Of a DNA stretch of 11,633 nucleotides, positions 6,381-11,633 are shown in pieces; position 1 is the stretch's first letter; each line of letters opens with the position of its first letter. This DNA is from an uncultured Sutterella sp. (GTDB lineage: Bacteria; Pseudomonadota; Gammaproteobacteria; Burkholderiales; Burkholderiaceae_F): positions 1-11,633 of the forward strand of contig CAJKCQ010000066.1 of NCBI GenBank assembly GCA_905198475.1, given 5' to 3'. The notes beneath the pieces were generated by a model. It saw nothing but the letters and a program-made list of their open reading frames with translations. It was not told the DNA's origin and did no database searches. The translations under genes and the position numbers were made by a program.

Positions 6381-8177
6381 TCACCCGAGGTGCGGGGGCA
6401 CGGCCTTCTTGTCGTCCGCCGCTTCTTTGGCGGCGTATTTTTCAGGGTTCTTGAGGATCGCGTTGAACTCGTCGTCCGGGATCGATTCGATGAGCTTCAA
6501 CACGGCTTCGCGGTCGATCTTTGGGCCCATGTGCGCGAGGCGCTCCGCGGGCATGCCGCGCAGCTTGTTCATGAGCATGGCGCGCGGCATCATGCGGGCC
6601 ATGTCGCGCACGGAGGCGGGCACCATCGCGAGCATGCGGGCGATGCCGGCGATCGAGACGGGGGCGTTCGCTCCCGAGGCGTGCGGGTGGCCGCCCGGCA
6701 TCGCGCCGGGGCGCCCCTCCATCGCAGGCGCCCCCATGACCTTCTTCATGCCGCCCGCGGGCATGGCGCCCGGGAGCATGGGCTCGAGCCAGTTCATGAG
6801 GAGCTGCGCGAGGGTGGTGTGCCAGTACTGGCCCGCAACCGTCTGGCAGTACCAGTCGCCGCGCTTCGTGAGAAGACCGGCCTCACCCCACTGCTTGATC
6901 ACGGGGGCGGCCATCGCCTCGAGGTCGAGGCCGCCGAAGGCGGCGCCGATTTTCTTCAGGTTGATCGCGCCCGACTCCATGTCGGCCGAGAGGGTGCGCA
7001 GGAGGTACCAGTTGGGCTTCGGGGCCATGAGAAAGGCCGCGGGCTTCTCGCCCGCCTCGAGGATCTTGTAGTAGTCCTCGAGCTTCCTCTCCATCATGAA
7101 GGCGTTGCCGAAGAGGCGCCCGCCCGCGCCGCAGCCGAAGGCGAGGCAGTCGCAGGCGCTCTTGCCGAGCGCGTTGTAGATGTTGCGCTCGCGCGTGGAG
7201 CTGCCCCAGTGGTTGTTCGAGAGCCGGCGCCAGTTCTGTTCGGTGAGGTATTCGACCGACTTCGCGAAGAAGTCGGCCTTCTGGGCCTGGTCGGCCGCGG
7301 GAGGAAGCTTGCCCGACTCAATGCGGCGCGCGAGCGGGGACTTCTCGAAGACGTTGAGCTGATAGCAGTCGATGCCGTCCAAAGGCAGCGACGTTGCGGT
7401 CCTGAGGTCGTCCTCCCAGATCTCCATCGTCTGGCCCGGGAACCCGTAGATCAGGTCGAGCACCACGGCGGAGTCGTCGTAGGAGCAGAGCTGCTCGAGG
7501 CGCGAGATGATCGCATCGCGCCCGTCGACGCGCATCATCGACTGGCGCACCTGGGTGTTGAAGGTCTGCACGCCCAGGGAGAAGCGGTTCACGCCCCCTT
7601 CGAGCGCCGCCTCCATCTTCTCGTTCGAGAAGTTGTGGATGCGCCCTTCGAGCGTGATTTCGCAGTCGTTGGCGAGCGGCAGGTACTTCTTCAGGGCACC
7701 GAGCACGAGGCGCAGGTCGTCGGGCGAGAAGGCCGTCGGCGTGCCGCCGCCGAAATAGACGGCGTGGATCGGGGCGGAGTTCTGAGCCGCGCGGTCGGAC
7801 CACATCTGGATCTCGCGCACGAGCTTCTCGGCGTACGCATGCACCGCCTCTTCCTTGAAGGGGTTTTGGTAGAACATGCAGTAGAGGCAGCGCGTCTCGC
7901 AGAAGGGGACGTGGATGTAGGCGAGCGACTTGCCCGTGCGCGGACGCTCGGCGAGCGCCTCAAGGGCCCTGCGTGCATTTTCTCCGGTCTTCGGCATGCC
8001 GCCCGGGCCCGAATGAATCACGGCCTTCGCCGTGAAGGCCGCGTGCAGCGGGTCGGCGGGGTTGGCGTAGAAGGCTTCCGGAGTGTGGGACTTCGCCCGT
8101 TCGCTCATTTCACGGGCGCCCGCCTCAAAGGTGGCGGCAGCGGGCTTCTTCGCCTCGCCGGAGGAGGAGTGCATCAT
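6381..8177 (-). CDS. hutW: Anaerobic heme-degrading radical SAM methyltransferase HutW/ChuW family, with C-terminal extension
   Basis: A 598-residue cytosolic radical SAM enzyme. The [4Fe-4S]-binding motif CETRCLYC supplies C93, C97 and C100 (CxxxCxxC), followed by a GGGTP SAM-binding motif at 143-147 and further coproporphyrinogen-oxidase-like blocks (EGRIHNFS, NRFSLGVQTF, YGFPGQT). This arrangement and the context (hutX, receptor) identify the ChuW/HutW family, which opens heme without oxygen to a linear tetrapyrrole and frees iron. The family is usually about 450 residues. Here the core ends near 468, followed by a Met/Gly/Pro/His-rich linker (about 469-505) and a helical tail ending PPHLG. 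The start is uncertain: ATG at 8177 or 8174 is used, but neither has a Shine-Dalgarno; a TTG at 8273 and an ATG at 8108 are alternatives, and family homology begins only around residue 37. It is the first gene of the minus-strand operon. Confidence 0.9.
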   Translation of the reverse strand: MMHSSSGEAKKPAAATFEAGAREMSERAKSHTPEAFYANPADPLHAAFTAKAVIHSGPGGMPKTGENARRALEALAERPRTGKSLAYIHVPFCETRCLYCMFYQNPFKEEAVHAYAEKLVREIQMWSDRAAQNSAPIHAVYFGGGTPTAFSPDDLRLVLGALKKYLPLANDCEITLEGRIHNFSNEKMEAALEGGVNRFSLGVQTFNTQVRQSMMRVDGRDAIISRLEQLCSYDDSAVVLDLIYGFPGQTMEIWEDDLRTATSLPLDGIDCYQLNVFEKSPLARRIESGKLPPAADQAQKADFFAKSVEYLTEQNWRRLSNNHWGSSTRERNIYNALGKSACDCLAFGCGAGGRLFGNAFMMERKLEDYYKILEAGEKPAAFLMAPKPNWYLLRTLSADMESGAINLKKIGAAFGGLDLEAMAAPVIKQWGEAGLLTKRGDWYCQTVAGQYWHTTLAQLLMNWLEPMLPGAMPAGGMKKVMGAPAMEGRPGAMPGGHPHASGANAPVSIAGIARMLAMVPASVRDMARMMPRAMLMNKLRGMPAERLAHMGPKIDREAVLKLIESIPDDEFNAILKNPEKYAAKEAADDKKAVPPHLG

Positions 8178-8268
8178 GGTTGTGGCGGCCAAGGGTGTGG
8201 GGTGTCGGTGCCCGGGGAGACCGCTTCCGCCGGTTGGGCGGGCGGCTTCGGGGCGTTCGTCTTTGAAG

Positions 8269-8311
8269 AGCAATGAAAATCATTTCAATAGAGATAATGA
8301 AAATGATTCTC
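8269..8311. promoter_or_regulatory. Two Fur-box-like sites in tandem
   Basis: Positions 8293-8311 (GATAATGAAAATGATTCTC) match 16 of 19 bases of the classical Fur box. A second, weaker site at 8269-8287 has the core AATGAAAATCATT (12 of 19) and a TGAAA/TTTCA inverted repeat at 8274-8287. AATGAAAAT occurs at 8272 and 8296, exactly 24 bases apart. The stronger site covers the expected start of minus-strand transcription, so iron-dependent Fur repression of the heme operon is expected. The plus-strand promoter may also be affected. Confidence 0.75.
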
Positions 8312-8322
8312 ACTCGGCGCGG

Positions 8323-8352
8323 AGTATATCGGTATAATGTTCGAGCTGTCAA
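8323..8352 (-). promoter_or_regulatory. Sigma70-type promoter for the hutW-led operon
   Basis: On the minus strand a perfect -35 TTGACA (8352-8347) is followed after 18 bases by a -10 TATACT (8328-8323). Transcription should begin near 8316, immediately before the strong Fur-like box. This leaves a 5' leader of about 140 bases to the chosen hutW ATG. No other equally good promoter was seen ahead of the seven minus-strand genes. Confidence 0.65.
8333..8338 (+). promoter_or_regulatory. Plus-strand -10 box for the regulator gene
   Basis: A perfect TATAAT lies at 8333-8338 on the plus strand, inside the spacer of the minus-strand promoter. The -35 region (around 8307-8315) is poor and borders the Fur-like box, so this promoter may need activation. 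Transcription would begin near 8345 and leave a leader of about 135 bases to the regulator ATG, in which I see no gene or recognisable riboswitch. Confidence 0.45.
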
Positions 8353-8481
8353 ACATTGGCGGGGGGCTTCAATCTCTCTTGAGCGTCTCAATCTCTTCGC
8401 GCTTTAGGAAGCCCCGCACGACTCAGGACGCAGGCGGATCGGGCCGCCTCCACTTTGTCCCGACGACCTCACGCAAATCCG

Positions 8482-9123
8482 ATGACCACGCCACACCAAG
8501 AAGAACCGTCCGTTCGTCCCGACGCGCCGGCCGACCATCCGGATGCGCCGCACTGCTGCGGAGCGTCCGCGTGCGCGCCTGCGCCCTCCCTCGCGGACAA
8601 GCATGCCGCGGGCCTTTCGCCCACGCGTCAGAACTACCTGAAGTACATCTACCTTGAGGAGGAGGCGCAGGGGTACGCACGCGCCTGCAAGCTCTCCGAA
8701 ACGCTCGGCGTCACGCGCTCGACCGTGGCCCTCACCTTCCGCGACCTCAAGGAGCGGGGCTACATCACCTACGAGCGCTACAGCCCGATCCGCCTCACCG
8801 AAAAGGGGCGCGCGATCGCCGCGGAGCTCGTGCGCAAGAACAAGATCATCAAGCACTTTTTCAGCTCGGTGCTCGACCTTGACGAGAAGATGGCCGACAA
8901 GATCGCCTGCGAGCTCGAGCACGTGATCTCCGAAGCCGTTCTCGGCCGCCTCGCCCGCTTTGAAGGCCACATCGCGCTCCACCAGAGCTTCTGGCGGCAG
9001 CACGAGGGCGGCGTCGCTGCCGACGCGCCCGCCGGCATGCCCGCCGGCCACCCCGGCGCACATCCGGCCGCCATGCCCCCGGGGCACCCGGCCGTTGAGC
9101 CCGCCGAGGGCGAGGGCTCCTGA
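8482..9123 (+). CDS. DtxR-family metal-dependent transcriptional regulator with Cys/His-rich ends
   Basis: A 213-residue cytosolic regulator of the DtxR/MntR family, which represses or activates metal-uptake genes when bound to Fe(II) or Mn(II). The winged helix-turn-helix covers about 45-115 (LSPTRQNYLKYIY, then the recognition helix after LGVTRSTV). The dimerisation and metal-site helices follow: H125, then CELEH with C143, E146 and H147, the pattern of DtxR His79, Cys102, Glu105 and His106. The position matching DtxR Met10 is N51. A Cys at 143 favours an iron-type over an MntR-type site. Two unusual ends flank the core: HCCGASAC at 24-31, and a tail with PAGHPGAHP and PPGHP (187-203). There is no SH3-like third domain. 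ATG 8482 is chosen; a TTG nine codons upstream is possible. It is divergent from hutW and may regulate it or an unseen target. Confidence 0.85.
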   Translation: MTTPHQEEPSVRPDAPADHPDAPHCCGASACAPAPSLADKHAAGLSPTRQNYLKYIYLEEEAQGYARACKLSETLGVTRSTVALTFRDLKERGYITYERYSPIRLTEKGRAIAAELVRKNKIIKHFFSSVLDLDEKMADKIACELEHVISEAVLGRLARFEGHIALHQSFWRQHEGGVAADAPAGMPAGHPGAHPAAMPPGHPAVEPAEGEGS

Positions 9124-9128
9124 TGCAA

Positions 9129-9161
9129 AAGCGGGCGGCTGCGCACGGGCGCCGCCCGCTT
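9129..9161. terminator. Strong stem-loop after the regulator gene
   Basis: AAGCGGGCGGC (9129-9139) pairs perfectly with GCCGCCCGCTT (9151-9161) around an 11-base loop, starting five bases after the regulator stop. On the plus strand only TT then CAATG follows, so it is at best a weak terminator or a processing site between regulator and flavodoxin. On the minus strand a TTTT follows the stem. Confidence 0.5.
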
Positions 9162-9201
9162 CAATGAAGAAGAACAGACATCCACCTCAAGGTCCATTGA
9201 A

Positions 9202-9732
9202 ATGGCCGAGACCCAAACCGCCGCCAAACCGCTCATCGTCATCAGCTCGCGCACGGGCAACACGATGATCCTCGGGCACGCGATCTGCGACGCGCTTCCC
9301 GGCGCCGTGCTCGTGCGCCCGAAGGACCTGCCCGCGGACCTCGCGCCCTACAACCCGGTCTTGCTCGGCTTCTGGCGCGATCTTGACGACGCGCCCGAAG
9401 AGATGCGCGCCGTGGCGCCGCGCTTTGAAGGCAAGACCATCGGGTGCTTCGCGACGATGGGCGGCGACGCGCAGAGCCCCGAAGCGCGCGACTGGATGAC
9501 GAAGACCGCGAAGCGCCTCGTCGAGGCCGGGCGCGGCAACACGCTCGCGCAGACCTTTCTCTGCCGTGGGCGCTTCGACCCGGAGGCGTTCGGCCGCATC
9601 ACCACGATGATGGCCGGGCGCCCGGGGCTCGAAGGCGAGGAGAAGCGCCGCGCGAGCGACACGCACCCGGACCGGCTCGACCTCGAAAAGGGCGCGGAGC
9701 TCTTCCGGAGCGTTTTTGGCATGAATTTCTAG
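9202..9732 (+). CDS. Flavodoxin-like protein (copy 2)
   Basis: A 176-residue cytosolic flavodoxin-fold protein paralogous to the product of 217-720; by eye nearly half of aligned residues are identical. The phosphate-binding loop is SSRTGNT (15-21), the second flavin-contacting block CFATMGG (82-88), and TFLCRGRFDPE and THPDRLD are shared with copy 1. It has a six- to eight-residue N-terminal extension and differs in the middle, with FWRDLDDAPEEM for FWCDRGMAPEDM. The ATG is preceded by a modest CAAGG site. It lies 78 bases after the regulator, past a stem-loop, and 119 bases before the exporter, so it may be a separate unit. A role as an electron carrier or flavin reductase in anaerobic heme or linear tetrapyrrole metabolism is inferred from paralogy and location. 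Whether the two copies are redundant or have different partners is unknown. Confidence 0.87.
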   Translation: MAETQTAAKPLIVISSRTGNTMILGHAICDALPGAVLVRPKDLPADLAPYNPVLLGFWRDLDDAPEEMRAVAPRFEGKTIGCFATMGGDAQSPEARDWMTKTAKRLVEAGRGNTLAQTFLCRGRFDPEAFGRITTMMAGRPGLEGEEKRRASDTHPDRLDLEKGAELFRSVFGMNF

Positions 9733-9740
9733 CGGGCGCC

Positions 9741-9762
9741 CTCCGTCGGGCTTCGCCCGGAG
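9741..9762. other. Hairpins in the gap between flavodoxin 2 and the exporter
   Basis: CGGGC (9747-9751) pairs with GCCCG (9755-9759) around TTC, with outer CTC/GAG pairs. A further weak stem is GGGAG/CTCCC (9787-9791 with 9798-9802), and GGGCGCC (9734-9740) is complementary to GGCGCCC (9813-9819), which is followed by the T-rich TTCATTCTCTT. This gap (9733-9851) thus looks structured and could hold an inefficient terminator, but no clean intrinsic terminator or promoter is visible. Confidence 0.35.
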
Positions 9763-9851
9763 CAAGCGGACGTTCCTGCGCCGACCGGGAGGGAGCTCTC
9801 CCACATCGAGGCGGCGCCCTTCATTCTCTTCCAACAACCTCCACCACCATC

Positions 9852-10766
<915 letters not shown>

Positions 10767-10767
10767 G

Positions 10768-11526
10768 ATGTGGACTCCGTTTTGGACGCTCTTTGAGAAG
10801 GAGGTCGTCCGCTTCATGAAGGTGTGGCTGCACACCGTGCTCGCCCCCGTGCTCACGGGCGGCCTCTACCTCGTCGTCTTCGGCGAGGCGCTCTCCAAGC
10901 ACCTCCCCGTCTATGAGGGCGTCTCCTACACGGCCTTCATCATCCCGGGCCTCATCATGATGACGGTGCTGCAGAACGCGTTCTCAAACACCGCCTCCTC
11001 GCTCATCCAGTCGAAGATCTCGGGAAACCTCGTCTTCATCCTGCTTCCCTCGATTCCGGGGCCCGCGGTGGCCGCCGCCTACATCGGGGCGTCGTTCGTG
11101 CGCTCGATGCTCGCGGGCGCGGGACTCTACCTCCTCTGCGCCTACTGGGCCGCGCCTCCGGTGCGCGAGCCCTGGCTGCTCGTCTCCTTCGCCTTCTTCG
11201 GCTGCATGATCATGGCCGCGCTCGGCCTCATCACGGCGCTCTGGGCGGAGAAGTACGACCAGATGGGGGCGGTGATGAACTTCGTCGTGATGCCGCTCAC
11301 CTTCCTCTCGGGCGTCTTCTACTCGGTCGAGTCGCTCCCGCCCCTCTGGCAGACGGTGAGCCGCCTCAACCCCTTCTTCTATCTCGTGGACGGCTTCCGA
11401 CAGGGGTTCTTCGGCACGGGCGGCACCGACCCGTGGGCGTCGCTTCTGATCGTCGGCGTCACGGCCGCCGCCGTCATGGCGCTCGCCGTGGTGCTCCTCT
11501 CAAAGGGGTGGCGCATTCGCAACTGA
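10768..11526 (+). CDS. yadH: ABC-2 type exporter permease, YadH-like
   Basis: A 252-residue inner-membrane protein with an N-terminal amphipathic segment (FEKEVVRFMKVW, about 8-19) and six membrane helices (near 22-42, 54-74, 99-125, 131-155, 165-190, 225-245). IIPGLIMMTVLQNAF (about 57-71), PLTFLSGVFYS and LNPFFYLVDGFRQGF are typical of the YadH/ABC-2 permease family; E. coli YadH is 256 residues. The start overlaps the ATPase end in the sequence TGAGATG (stop at 10764-10766, ATG at 10768), so the two are translationally coupled and form one exporter, probably as a dimer of each subunit. Substrate is unknown. No terminator is obvious directly after the stop; the next structure is the IS-like hairpin at 11550-11569. 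Confidence 0.9.
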   Translation: MWTPFWTLFEKEVVRFMKVWLHTVLAPVLTGGLYLVVFGEALSKHLPVYEGVSYTAFIIPGLIMMTVLQNAFSNTASSLIQSKISGNLVFILLPSIPGPAVAAAYIGASFVRSMLAGAGLYLLCAYWAAPPVREPWLLVSFAFFGCMIMAALGLITALWAEKYDQMGAVMNFVVMPLTFLSGVFYSVESLPPLWQTVSRLNPFFYLVDGFRQGFFGTGGTDPWASLLIVGVTAAAVMALAVVLLSKGWRIRN

Positions 11527-11549
11527 CCAAAAGATGGGCCTCGCGCAAG

Positions 11550-11569
11550 CCCCGTCCTTCAGGGCGAGG
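11550..11569. repeat. Hairpin resembling an IS200/IS605-family element end
   Basis: CCCCGTCC (11550-11557) folds onto GGGCGAGG (11562-11569) around a TTCA loop with one C/A mismatch and a G/T wobble; an alternative outer stem is CCTCGC (11539-11544) with GCGAGG (11564-11569). The string GCAAGCCCCGTCCTTCAGGG closely resembles the subterminal hairpins of IS200/IS605 (TnpA/TnpB) elements. Such elements lack terminal inverted repeats, so the boundary cannot be set. It could instead simply be the terminator of the exporter operon, though no T-run follows. Confidence 0.4.
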
Positions 11570-11607
11570 TTAGCGAGACCGAAATGTTTGTGGGATAATC
11601 TATTCCC

Positions 11608-11633
11608 ATGAAGACCACTACTCCCACCTGCAT
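11608..11633 (+). CDS. Start of an ORF cut by the window end (possible transposase)
   Basis: ATG at 11608 opens a frame reading MKTTTPTC to the window edge. Upstream is GATAAT (11594-11599), a good -10, preceded by TGTGG, but it lies so close that the transcript would be nearly leaderless, and no Shine-Dalgarno is seen. The IS200/IS605-like hairpin 39 bases upstream suggests a TnpA or TnpB gene. Eight codons cannot confirm this. Confidence 0.25.

Noticed and set aside
5147..6454. Long plus-strand open frame (435 codons) opposite the TonB receptor
   Set aside because: It is antisense to a receptor with clear signal peptide, plug and barrel motifs; its translation is Val/Gly/His/Arg/Asp-rich with no recognisable domain, typical of a GC-rich shadow frame. 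An AGGAGGAGG at about 6318 sits on this strand but no credible gene follows.
6366..8276. Plus-strand open frame of 636 codons opposite hutW
   Set aside because: Its translation is repetitive Arg/His/Glu/Val-rich sequence without domains, while the minus strand encodes a full radical SAM enzyme with CxxxCxxC and GGGTP motifs.
8339..8481. Riboswitch in the regulator leader
   Set aside because: The roughly 140-base leader shows no recognisable conserved riboswitch motif or terminator/antiterminator pair.

Overview
The window is GC-rich, densely coded bacterial DNA from a Gram-negative organism, shown by a TonB-dependent outer-membrane receptor with a signal peptide and a C-terminal Phe. Codon use, YadGH-type neighbours and an anaerobic heme-degradation gene suggest a host-associated anaerobic or microaerophilic betaproteobacterium, possibly Sutterella-like. 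That placement is inference, not shown by a marker gene.

Layout: positions 1-36 may be the tail of a plus-strand gene, followed by hairpins and an intrinsic terminator (143-170). From 217 to about 8177 lie seven genes, all on the minus strand. Read in transcription order they are hutW (radical SAM heme-degrading enzyme), a TonB-dependent receptor, an ECF transporter (S component, T component, fused double ATPase), hutX (cytosolic heme carrier) and a small flavodoxin. A strong hairpin separates the receptor from the transporter genes. The control region (about 8269-8352) has a near-consensus minus-strand sigma70 promoter, a plus-strand -10 box and two Fur-box-like sites. On the plus strand follow a DtxR-family metalloregulator, a second flavodoxin paralogous to the first, and an ABC-2 exporter pair of the YadG/YadH type. 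The last ~100 bases hold a hairpin resembling the ends of IS200/IS605 elements and the first codons of another ORF.

Together the genes read as an iron-regulated anaerobic heme acquisition and degradation island. Heme would cross the outer membrane through the TonB receptor and the inner membrane through an ECF transporter, which stands where a periplasmic-binding-protein ABC importer (HutBCD type) would be expected. HutX would carry it, HutW would open the ring anaerobically, and one or both flavodoxins may supply electrons or act on the tetrapyrrole product. The DtxR-family protein and the YadGH exporter may add metal sensing and efflux. The most unusual points are the ECF importer in a Gram-negative heme locus, the paired flavodoxins, and the similar Met/Pro/Gly/His-rich C-terminal segments in HutW and the DtxR-type regulator.
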